A stretch of 64,000 bases of DNA from NCBI RefSeq assembly GCF_004343585.1, contig NZ_SLYW01000001.1:930001-994000 (forward strand), given 5' to 3'. Source of the stretch: Neorhizobium sp. JUb45 (GTDB taxonomy: Bacteria > Pseudomonadota > Alphaproteobacteria > Rhizobiales > Rhizobiaceae). Positions 44,677 through 52,148 of the stretch are shown piece by piece. The translations under genes and the position numbers were made by a program. Every line of letters begins with the position of its first letter. Positions within the stretch are counted from its first letter, which is position 1. The notes under the pieces were generated by a model that saw nothing but the letters and a program-made list of their open reading frames with translations, searched no databases and was not told the origin of the DNA.

Positions 44677-46194
44677 ATGGACAATTCATCATCAGGGGTC
44701 AGCTACAAAAAGGCTGACGCATCCTATTTCGAAAAAAGACATCTATCCCGTTATGCGGGCGTATGGTCGCTCTGGGCGCTCGGCGTCGGCGCGGTCATTT
44801 CCGGCCATTTCTCCGGCTGGAACTTTGGTTTTGCCACGGGCGGCTGGGGCGGCATGCTGGTGGCCGGCATCATCATCGCCATCATGTATCTCGGCCTGAC
44901 ATTCTCTATCGCCGAAATGAGCCCGGCTTTGCCGCATACCGGTGCGGCCTATTCCTTTGCCCGTACCGCCATGGGTCCATGGGGCGGGTTCATCACCGGG
45001 CTTTGCGAAAACGTCGAATATGTGCTGACGCCCGCCGTCATCGTGACGTTCATTACCGCTTACGTGAACACCATTCTAGGGCTGGACCCGGTCTATTCGC
45101 CGCTCTTGTGGGTGTTCTTCTACGCGGTCTTCCTCGGACTCAACATTTTTGGGCTGGAACTGTCGTTCAAGGTGACACTGGTGATCACGCTGATTTCGCT
45201 GGCTGTGCTGGTGTTCTTCTGGATCAGCGCCATCCCGAACATGGATTTTTCGCGTTGGGCGCTGAATATCGGCGTCGGGCCGGACGGTGCGGCGATCGAA
45301 CTGCCGGAAGGCAATGGTTCCTGGTTCCCCTTCGGCTTTTCCGGCGTGCTGGCGACACTGCCTTTTGCCGTGTGGCTGTTCCTCGCCATCGAGCAGCTGC
45401 CGCTGGCTGCCGAAGAATCGGTCGATCCCAAGCGTGACATGCCCAAGGGCATCATTCTCGGCATCATCACGCTGATGGTGTCCGCCTTCATGATCGTGCT
45501 GCTCAACCCGTCGCTGCCGGGCGTCGGCGCCTTCCATCTCGGTTCGGCGCTGGAGCCGCTGCTCGACGGGTTCAAGGCGGTTTACGGCGATAGCGGCGTG
45601 GTGGTTCTCGGCCTCGTGGCGCTCACCGGCCTGATCGCCAGCTTCCATACGATCCTTTATGCGCAGGGCCGTCAGATCTATTCGCTGTCGCGTGCGGGCT
45701 ATTTCCCGACCGTGCTGTCGATCACGCACTCGAAATTCCGCACACCCCATATTGCCATGCTGACCGGTGCAGCCGTCGGTCTCGCCGTCATGCTGGTCAT
45801 CTGGTTCTCGCTGGGGGCAGAAGCCGGCGGCAGCGTCATCGGCGCGGTGCTGCTCAACATGGCGGTGTTCGGAGCAATGTTCTCCTACATCATGCAGGCG
45901 ATCTCCTTCATCCTGCTGCGCAAAAACCTGCCGAACATCGAACGGCCGTTCCGTTCGCCGCTCGGAATTCCGGGTGCGGCGCTGACGGTGATCATCGCCT
46001 GCGTGACGCTGGTCTATCAGGTGCAGGATCCGAACTTCACCAAGGGCGTGTTGTGGGTGGCCGTATGGTTCGCAGTCGCCATTGCCTATTTCGCGCTGAT
46101 CGGCCGTCACAAGCTGATCCTGTCGCCGGAAGAGGAGTTTGCGCTGGAACACAAGGAAAAGGCGATCGCAGCTTCGGCGGCAGCGCGCGCCTGA
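44677..46194 (+). CDS. APC-superfamily amino acid/ethanolamine-type permease
   Basis: A 505-residue inner-membrane permease with about 12 hydrophobic helices. The start region (LSRYAGVWSLWALGVGAVIS, then GWNFGFATGGWGGMLVAG) and YAQGRQIYSLSRAGYFP are typical of the ethanolamine permease (EAT) branch of the APC superfamily. AGGAGA precedes ATG 44677; an in-frame ATG at 44599 lacks this. It lies between the amidohydrolase and a glutamine-synthetase-like gene. The family suggests an amino alcohol or amino acid; ethanolamine is the leading guess. Confidence 0.82.
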   Translation: MDNSSSGVSYKKADASYFEKRHLSRYAGVWSLWALGVGAVISGHFSGWNFGFATGGWGGMLVAGIIIAIMYLGLTFSIAEMSPALPHTGAAYSFARTAMGPWGGFITGLCENVEYVLTPAVIVTFITAYVNTILGLDPVYSPLLWVFFYAVFLGLNIFGLELSFKVTLVITLISLAVLVFFWISAIPNMDFSRWALNIGVGPDGAAIELPEGNGSWFPFGFSGVLATLPFAVWLFLAIEQLPLAAEESVDPKRDMPKGIILGIITLMVSAFMIVLLNPSLPGVGAFHLGSALEPLLDGFKAVYGDSGVVVLGLVALTGLIASFHTILYAQGRQIYSLSRAGYFPTVLSITHSKFRTPHIAMLTGAAVGLAVMLVIWFSLGAEAGGSVIGAVLLNMAVFGAMFSYIMQAISFILLRKNLPNIERPFRSPLGIPGAALTVIIACVTLVYQVQDPNFTKGVLWVAVWFAVAIAYFALIGRHKLILSPEEEFALEHKEKAIAASAAARA

Positions 46195-46209
46195 CCGGAT
46201 GATGAGGAG

Positions 46210-46232
46210 GGGCCGGCGGCAATGCCGCCGGC
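46210..46232 (+). other. Strong intercistronic hairpin
   Basis: GGCCGGCGGC and GCCGCCGGCC form a 10-bp perfect stem with a 3-base loop in the 74-bp gap between the permease and ligase genes. No T-run follows, so it is more likely an mRNA stability or processing element than a terminator. Confidence 0.5.
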
Positions 46233-46268
46233 CGATTTATCCGACATGGACATGAAAGTGGGAGCAGC

Positions 46269-47639
46269 ATGACCACCGCATACACATTCGAAGACCTGAA
46301 GGCTGACGTCTCCGATGGCGTCATCGATACTGTTCTTGCTTGTCAGGTGGACATGCAGGGCCGGCTGATGGGCAAGCGTTTTCAGGCGGAGTTTTTCGTC
46401 GAAAGCGCCTGGAAGGAGACCCATAGCTGCAACTATCTGCTGGCCACCGATATCGAGATGGAGACCGTTTCCGGCTACAAGGCGACGAGCTGGGAGAAGG
46501 GGTATGGCGATTATACGATGAAGCCGGACCTTTCGACGCTGCGGCGCATTCCGTGGCTGGAGGGCACGGCTTTGGTGCTGTGCGACGTGCTGGATCACCA
46601 CACCCATGAGGAAGTGCCGCATTCGCCGCGCGCCATTCTCAAGAAGCAGGTGGCGCGGCTGGAAACCATGGGCATGAAGGCCTTCATGGCGACGGAGCTG
46701 GAATTCTTTCTGTTTGACCAGACCTATGAACAGGCGGAGCAGAGCGGTTATCGCAGCCTGAAACTCGCCAGCGCCTATAACGAGGACTACCACATCTTTC
46801 AGACCACCAAGGAAGAGGATGTGATGCGGGCCATCCGCACCGGCCTGCAGGGCGCGGGTATTCCGGTGGAAAATTCCAAGGGTGAGGCATCGGCGGGGCA
46901 GGAGGAGATCAACGTCCGTTATACCGACGCGCTGACCATGGCCGACCGGCATGTGATCGTCAAAAACGGCTGCAAGGAAATCGCCTTCCTCAAGGGCAAG
47001 GCCATCACGTTTCTCGCCAAGTGGCATTATTCGGCCGCCGGTTCATCGTCGCATATCCATCAGTCGCTGTGGAGCGCGGATGGCAAGACGCCGCTGTTTT
47101 TCGACAAGAATGGCGAACACGGCATGTCGGAAACGATGCGGCACTATATTGCCGGCCTGCTCGCCCATGCCGGCGAGATCACCTATTTTCTGGCGCCCTA
47201 CATCAATTCCTACAAGCGATACGTGGCCGGCACGTTTGCGCCCACCAAGGCCGTGTGGTCGAAGGACAATCGCACCGCCGGTTATAGGCTCTGCGGAGAG
47301 GACACCAAGGCGGTGCGTGTGGAATGCCGTGTCGGTGGGGCCGATCTCAACCCGTATCTCGCCATGGCGGCACTGATCGCGGCGGGTATTGACGGCATCG
47401 AGCAGAAGATGGCGCTGGAGCCGGCTTTCGTGGGGGATGCCTATGGTGTCAAGGACGTGCGCGAAATCCCGGTGACGCTGCGCGCTGCAACCGAAACGAT
47501 GACGACATCCGCCATGCTGCGCCGAGCCTTTGGCGATGACGTGATTGATCATTATACGCGTGCGGCGCAGTGGGAGCAGGAGGAATATGACCGGCGGGTG
47601 ACCGACTGGGAGGTGGCGCGCGGGTTCGAAAGGGCGTGA
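46269..47639 (+). CDS. Glutamine synthetase-family ligase (GlnT / gamma-glutamyl-amine synthetase type)
   Basis: A 456-residue protein of the glutamine synthetase superfamily. Catalytic-domain motifs are present: TELEFFLFD (about residue 140), KGEASAGQEEINVRYTDAL (about 200), SSSHIHQSLWS (about 260) and VECRVGGADLNPYLA (about 355). It resembles the type III/GlnT enzymes of rhizobia and the PuuA/GlnA4 enzymes that join glutamate to amines. The neighbouring permease and alcohol and aldehyde dehydrogenases favour gamma-glutamylation of an amino alcohol over ammonia assimilation. That reading is inference. Confidence 0.85.
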   Translation: MTTAYTFEDLKADVSDGVIDTVLACQVDMQGRLMGKRFQAEFFVESAWKETHSCNYLLATDIEMETVSGYKATSWEKGYGDYTMKPDLSTLRRIPWLEGTALVLCDVLDHHTHEEVPHSPRAILKKQVARLETMGMKAFMATELEFFLFDQTYEQAEQSGYRSLKLASAYNEDYHIFQTTKEEDVMRAIRTGLQGAGIPVENSKGEASAGQEEINVRYTDALTMADRHVIVKNGCKEIAFLKGKAITFLAKWHYSAAGSSSHIHQSLWSADGKTPLFFDKNGEHGMSETMRHYIAGLLAHAGEITYFLAPYINSYKRYVAGTFAPTKAVWSKDNRTAGYRLCGEDTKAVRVECRVGGADLNPYLAMAALIAAGIDGIEQKMALEPAFVGDAYGVKDVREIPVTLRAATETMTTSAMLRRAFGDDVIDHYTRAAQWEQEEYDRRVTDWEVARGFERA

Positions 47640-47721
47640 GGAAACTGCAACCGATTTCCGGCGATTGTTGAGTTTTTCTCGATAATCGCCTAGGTTGAAT
47701 TTGGTTTTCGAGGATGGCGCC

Positions 47722-48162
47722 ATGGTCAAGATCGACAGTGACTGGTTTTTCGCAAGGCTGAAGGAAATCGGCTCGTCGAGTAGCGAGCTGGCCAAACATC
47801 TGAAGCTCGATCCGAGTTCCGTTTCCCGCATGCTGAAGGGCGAGCGCAAGATGAGCGCCGAGGAGCAGGATGGCGTGGCGGAATATCTCAAGGTATCGCC
47901 GCTTGAAATCGCCGCGCATCGGCGGGGAGGTGTCATTGGTTTCGCTGAGGATAATCAAACCAGTTATGACAGTGCGACGGATGTTTCCGAGTTCCCTGCC
48001 GAACAACGTCCCCGGCGTATGCGGCAGGAAGGCCTCGATCTCGAGGCGACCAATTTTTACGATCGTGTGCGAGGATGCATGAAGGGCACCGTCACGATCG
48101 CCGCGGGGGTGGATTTGACTGCTCCTGTCGAGCCGGATTGGGTCGAAGCCTATGAGGACTGA
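47722..48162 (+). CDS. XRE-type helix-turn-helix protein, probable antitoxin
   Basis: A 146-residue protein. Residues about 1-60 form a Cro/C1-type helix-turn-helix (LAKHLKLDPSSVSRMLKGER). The C-terminal part is acidic (GVDLTAPVEPDWVEAYED). It overlaps the PIN-domain gene by 11 bases, the usual arrangement of antitoxin then toxin. I chose ATG 47722 with GAGGA eight bases upstream. It may repress its own pair; whether it also affects the surrounding catabolic genes is open. Confidence 0.75.
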   Translation: MVKIDSDWFFARLKEIGSSSSELAKHLKLDPSSVSRMLKGERKMSAEEQDGVAEYLKVSPLEIAAHRRGGVIGFAEDNQTSYDSATDVSEFPAEQRPRRMRQEGLDLEATNFYDRVRGCMKGTVTIAAGVDLTAPVEPDWVEAYED

Positions 48163-48571
48163 GCGTTATCTGTTCGATACCTGCGCCCTGATCTATCTTG
48201 CCGAGGACGAAGCCATTGGCGCCGAGGCGCAGCGCGTGATGCGTAGTATCGAACCGGTTTCCGATCGCGTGTGGGTTTCGATTTTCTCCGCATGGGAAAT
48301 CGGCATGCTGGTCGGCAAGGGACGCCTGATCATCCGCAGGGATCCGAAATTGTGGTTCGAAGAAGCCGTCGCGAGACTGGCCGCGCGGCTTGCTAATGTG
48401 TCCTCCGACATTCTCATGAAATCCTGTTTCCTGCCCGATCCTATCCATCGCGATCCAGCGGACCGCATTCTCATCGCCACCGCCCGCGAACACGACCTCA
48501 CCATCATCACGCGTGACCGTGCCATTCTCGACTACGGTGCTGCGGGTCATGTCCGCACGCTCGCCTGCTGA
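48152..48571 (+). CDS. PIN-domain ribonuclease toxin, VapC-like
   Basis: A 139-residue PIN-domain protein. The acidic metal-binding residues are visible: Asp in YLFDTCALI (residue 9), Glu in SAWEIGML (about 49), Asp in DPADRILIATA (about 101) and Asp in TIITRDRAI (about 119). This is a complete active site for RNA cleavage. It follows the helix-turn-helix gene with overlap and precedes the aldehyde dehydrogenase gene by 33 bp, all on one strand. Confidence 0.85.
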   Translation: MRTERYLFDTCALIYLAEDEAIGAEAQRVMRSIEPVSDRVWVSIFSAWEIGMLVGKGRLIIRRDPKLWFEEAVARLAARLANVSSDILMKSCFLPDPIHRDPADRILIATAREHDLTIITRDRAILDYGAAGHVRTLAC

Positions 48572-48604
48572 TACCTCTGCTGAAATCTGGGAGACTTTCT
48601 GGAA

Positions 48605-49990
48605 ATGACGATGATCCAATGCATTTCGCCGGTGTATGGCTCGGTTTATGCCGAGCGGCCGGTGCTCTCTCTCGATGCCGCGAAAGAGGCTGTCGCGCGG
48701 GCAAAAAAGGCACAGAAAAGCTGGGCGAAGCGGCCGCTGGAAGACCGCGTGCAACTGGTGATGAAAGGTGTCGCCCGGCTGAACGAGATGGTGGACGAGG
48801 TGGTGCCGGAACTGGCCTGGATGATGGGACGGCCGGTGCGCTATGGCGGTGAATTTCGCGGCTTCAACGAACGCTCCAACTATGTCGCCTCCATCGCCGC
48901 CGATGCGCTGAAACCGATCGAGGTGGAGGACAGCCAAAATTTTGCCCGCCGCATCGAACGCGAGCCGCATGGCGTCGTCTTCGTCATCGCACCATGGAAC
49001 TATCCATACATGACCGCCATCAACACGGTGGCGCCGGCGCTGATGGCCGGCAATACCGTCATCATCAAACATGCGGCGCAGACGCTGCTGGTGGGCGAGC
49101 GGATGGTGCGTGCCTTTATCGAGGCCGGCGTGCCGGATGACGTGTTTCAGAACGTCTTTCTCGATCACGAGACGAGTGCTGCGCTGATTGCGGCTGGCTC
49201 CTTCAACTTCATCAATTTCACCGGTTCGGTGGAGGGCGGGCGTGCCATCGAGCGGGCCGCTGCCGGCACCTTTACCGGGTTGGGACTGGAGCTTGGCGGC
49301 AAGGACCCCGGTTACGTGATGGAGGATGCCGATCTGGATGCGGCGGTCGATACGCTGATGGACGGTGCGACCTTCAATTCGGGCCAGTGCTGCTGTGGTA
49401 TCGAACGCGTCTATGTGCATGAAAGCCTCTACGACGCCTTTGTCGAAAAGTCGGTGGCGTGGGTGTCTAACTACAAGCTTGGCAATCCGCTGGATGCGGA
49501 GACAACACTCGGGCCGATGGCCAATAAGCGGTTTGCCAAACTGGTGCGCGAGCAGGTGGCGGATGCCGTTGCCAAGGGCGCCAAGGCGCTGGTCGATGCA
49601 AAACTGTTTCCGGCCGATGATGGTGGCGCCTATCTCGCGCCGCAGGTTCTGGTGAATGTCGATCACTCCATGGCCTTCATGCGCGAGGAAACCTTTGGGC
49701 CGGCGGTCGGCATCATGAAGGTGAAGGGCGATGACGAGGCTTTGGCGCTCATGAACGACAGCCAGTATGGCCTCACCGCTTCGCTCTGGACAAAGGACGT
49801 CGAGCGGGCGTCGCGGATCGGTGCCGAAATCGAGACAGGCACCGTGTTCATGAACCGCGCCGATTATCTCGACCCTGCGCTGGTCTGGACCGGCGTCAAG
49901 CAGACCGGCCGGGGCGGTTCGCTCTCGGTTCTCGGCTTCCACAATCTCACGCGTCCAAAGTCCTATCACCTGAAGAAGGTCACAGCATGA
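48605..49990 (+). CDS. Aldehyde dehydrogenase (NAD(P)+-dependent)
   Basis: A 461-residue member of the ALDH superfamily that oxidises an aldehyde to an acid. Motifs: APWNYPYMTAINTVAPALMAG (about residues 133-153), NFTGSVEGGRA, catalytic Glu in LELGGKDPGYV (about 236) and catalytic Cys in NSGQCCCGIERV (about 270). It ends on a 4-base overlap (ATGA) with the iron alcohol dehydrogenase, so the two form a coupled alcohol-to-acid pair. In the proposed route it would oxidise a gamma-glutamyl amino aldehyde. Confidence 0.9.
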   Translation: MTMIQCISPVYGSVYAERPVLSLDAAKEAVARAKKAQKSWAKRPLEDRVQLVMKGVARLNEMVDEVVPELAWMMGRPVRYGGEFRGFNERSNYVASIAADALKPIEVEDSQNFARRIEREPHGVVFVIAPWNYPYMTAINTVAPALMAGNTVIIKHAAQTLLVGERMVRAFIEAGVPDDVFQNVFLDHETSAALIAAGSFNFINFTGSVEGGRAIERAAAGTFTGLGLELGGKDPGYVMEDADLDAAVDTLMDGATFNSGQCCCGIERVYVHESLYDAFVEKSVAWVSNYKLGNPLDAETTLGPMANKRFAKLVREQVADAVAKGAKALVDAKLFPADDGGAYLAPQVLVNVDHSMAFMREETFGPAVGIMKVKGDDEALALMNDSQYGLTASLWTKDVERASRIGAEIETGTVFMNRADYLDPALVWTGVKQTGRGGSLSVLGFHNLTRPKSYHLKKVTA

Positions 49991-51132
49991 ACATCGTTGC
50001 GAACTGGAGTTATCCCACCGTCGTCAAGATGGGCCGTGGCCGGATCAGGGAACTGGCCGAGGCAGCCAAGTCGCTCGGCATGAAAAAGCCGCTGCTTATT
50101 ACCGATCGCGGCCTGTCGACCATGGCGATCACGCTGACGGCTCTCGACGTGCTGGAGGAGGCGGGTCTCGGGCGCGCGCTGTTTGCCAATGTCGATCCCA
50201 ACCCGAACGAGATCAACCTCGAAGCAGGCATCAAGGCGTTTCGCGATGGCGGGCATGACGGCGTCGTGGCCTTTGGTGGCGGCTCAGGGCTGGATCTCGG
50301 CAAATGCGTGGCCTTCATGGTCGGGCAGACCCGGCCTGTCTGGGATTTCGAGGACATCGGCGACTGGTGGACGCGGGCGTCGGTCGAGGGCATCGCGCCG
50401 ATCGTCGCCGTTCCGACCACGGCCGGCACCGGTTCGGAAGTCGGTCGCGCCTCGGTCATCACCAATTCGCAGACGCATGTGAAAAAGATCATCTTTCACC
50501 CGAAGTTTTTGCCCGGCGTGGTGATCTGCGATCCGGAACTGACGGTCGGCATGCCAAAAGTGATCACCGCCGGCACCGGCATGGATGCGTTCGCGCATTG
50601 CCTCGAAGCCTATTCCTCGCCCTTCTATCACCCGATGTCGGCCGGCATCGCGCTTGAAGGCCTACGACTGGTGAAGGAATTTTTGCCGCGCGCCTACAGG
50701 GAAGGGACCGATCTGGAAGCCCGTACCAACATGATGTCGGCCGCCGCCATGGGTGCCGTCGCCTTCCAGAAGGGGCTTGGCGCCATCCATGCGCTGTCGC
50801 ACCCGATCGGCGCCGTCTACAACACCCATCATGGCATGACGAATGCGGTGGTGATGCCGGCCGTGCTGCGTTTCAACCGCGCTGCGATCGAGGACAAGAT
50901 TTCTCGCGCTGCTGCTTATCTCGGCATAACCGGCGGGTTTGACGGATTTTACGATTACGTCCTGTCACTGCGCTCCGAGCTTGGCGTGCCCGATACGCTG
51001 ACGGCCATGGGAATCACGCCTGACCGTATCGACGAGCTTGCGGCGATGGCGATCGAGGATCCGAGTGCCGGCGGCAATCCGGTTCCGTTAACGCTGGAAA
51101 ACACAAAAGCTCTGTTTCGCGACTGCTTTTAA
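49987..51132 (+). CDS. Iron-containing alcohol dehydrogenase
   Basis: A 381-residue group III alcohol dehydrogenase. The nucleotide-binding GGGSGLDLGKC (about residue 97) and the PTTAGTGSEVGRASVI stretch are clear. So are the iron-ligand regions GTGMDAFAHCLEAY and ALSHPIGAVYNTHHGMTNA. It would oxidise a primary alcohol to an aldehyde, which the coupled aldehyde dehydrogenase then takes to the acid. It is the last gene of the cluster and is followed by a terminator. Confidence 0.9.
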   Translation: MNIVANWSYPTVVKMGRGRIRELAEAAKSLGMKKPLLITDRGLSTMAITLTALDVLEEAGLGRALFANVDPNPNEINLEAGIKAFRDGGHDGVVAFGGGSGLDLGKCVAFMVGQTRPVWDFEDIGDWWTRASVEGIAPIVAVPTTAGTGSEVGRASVITNSQTHVKKIIFHPKFLPGVVICDPELTVGMPKVITAGTGMDAFAHCLEAYSSPFYHPMSAGIALEGLRLVKEFLPRAYREGTDLEARTNMMSAAAMGAVAFQKGLGAIHALSHPIGAVYNTHHGMTNAVVMPAVLRFNRAAIEDKISRAAAYLGITGGFDGFYDYVLSLRSELGVPDTLTAMGITPDRIDELAAMAIEDPSAGGNPVPLTLENTKALFRDCF

Positions 51133-51179
51133 CTGTTCCGTTGTCGAGGCGTTTTTAATCGGCCATGAAAATATGGAGC

Positions 51180-51207
51180 AAAACCCGCGGCTTGGCTGCG
51201 GGTTTTT
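51180..51207 (+). terminator. Rho-independent terminator after the alcohol dehydrogenase
   Basis: AAAACCCGC and GCGGGTTTT form a 9-bp stem with a 9-base loop, followed by T. It lies 47 bp after the alcohol dehydrogenase stop and closes the catabolic cluster. Confidence 0.85.
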
Positions 51208-51259
51208 ACGTTCTGAAGCCTAAGCTCAAAACTCAATGATTATATTAACGACACCTGAA

Positions 51260-51275
51260 TTAATATCTCGTTAAC
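51260..51275. promoter_or_regulatory. CtrA-type binding box upstream of the ParA gene
   Basis: TTAATATCTCGTTAAC matches the full CtrA consensus TTAA-N7-TTAA(C), about 90 bp before the ParA-like gene. CtrA is the cell-cycle master regulator of alphaproteobacteria. The match suggests cell-cycle control of the downstream ATPase; binding is inferred. Confidence 0.6.
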
Positions 51276-51362
51276 CATGTTTGGAAAGGATGTGAATCTC
51301 GGCACCATGTTTCCCGGTGCCTCCAGGAGCGATGCGGCTCGCACCTTTTCAAGGATTTTCGC

Positions 51363-52079
51363 ATGCCAGTGATTTCATTCGCCAATGCCAAGGGCGGCGC
51401 CGGCAAGACGACGGCAGCACTTCTGCTGGCCACCGAGCTTGCCCATTCCGGTCATCGCGTCACGCTGATCGACGCCGATCCGCAGCGCTGGATCAGCCAA
51501 TGGGCGCAGATGTCGGGGGCGTTGCGCAATATCGACGTGATCTCCGAGGTCAGTCTCGCCTCGCTGCAATGTCATTTGCGCGATATGGCGGATCGAACCG
51601 ACTATTTCATCATCGATCTCGCCGGTGCTCGTGACGCGCTGGTGACGACGGCCATCGGTCTGTCCGACCACGTGATGATCCCGGTTCAGGGTTCGGCCAT
51701 GGACGCCAAGGGTGCGGCGCAGATTCTCGATCTTCTCGCGATGATGAAGGAAAAGGCGGGTCTCGACATCGCCCATTCGGTGGTTCTGACGCGTGTCGCC
51801 TCGATGGTGACGACAAAAGCGCTGGTGGCCATCAAGGGCCTGCTGGCCGCACGCGGCGTCAATGTGCTGAACACGCCGATCAACGAACGCAACGCCTTCA
51901 AGGAGCTTTTTGAAGTGGGTGGCACGCTGCACACGCTGGATCCGGCCAAGGTCAGCAATGTCGACAAGGCGCGTGAAAACGCGGCGGCTTTTGCGACCGA
52001 AGTGATGCGGTTGATGCCGGTGCGGGTGGTGCGCTCCGGTCTGCCGCGCATCTTTTCGTTCCGCCGTCAGGCTGCTTGA
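51363..52079 (+). CDS. ParA/MinD-family ATPase, orphan
   Basis: A 238-residue ParA-type ATPase. The deviant Walker A is FANAKGGAGKTTAALLLA (about residues 6-23) and the switch/Walker B region reads DYFIIDLAGARDALV. It has no N-terminal DNA-binding domain, and no ParB or parS-like repeat lies nearby. Such orphan ParA proteins position protein clusters, pili or chemotaxis arrays rather than segregate plasmids. The CtrA-type box upstream fits a cell-cycle or polarity role. The cargo is unknown. Confidence 0.85.
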   Translation: MPVISFANAKGGAGKTTAALLLATELAHSGHRVTLIDADPQRWISQWAQMSGALRNIDVISEVSLASLQCHLRDMADRTDYFIIDLAGARDALVTTAIGLSDHVMIPVQGSAMDAKGAAQILDLLAMMKEKAGLDIAHSVVLTRVASMVTTKALVAIKGLLAARGVNVLNTPINERNAFKELFEVGGTLHTLDPAKVSNVDKARENAAAFATEVMRLMPVRVVRSGLPRIFSFRRQAA

Positions 52080-52091
52080 GTCACATCGTAA

Positions 52092-52134
52092 AAACAAAGG
52101 CCCCGGAAGCGTGCTTCCGGGGCCTTTGTTTGTT
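52092..52134. terminator. Very strong bidirectional terminator
   Basis: A 20-bp-class perfect stem (52092-52110 with 52113-52131, core GGCCCCGGAAGC) around a 2-base loop, with A/T-rich flanks on both sides. It separates the convergent ParA and L,D-transpeptidase genes. Confidence 0.95.
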
Positions 52135-52148
52135 TGATCACTTGGCGA

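Noticed and set aside
48092..49969. 625-codon minus-strand frame opposite the PIN and aldehyde dehydrogenase genes
   Set aside because: His/Arg-rich shadow of the aldehyde dehydrogenase; no recognisable domain.
51363..52079. Reading the ParA gene as a plasmid partition or repABC locus
   Set aside because: No ParB, RepB or RepC gene and no replication-origin repeats adjoin it; neighbours are ordinary chromosomal genes.
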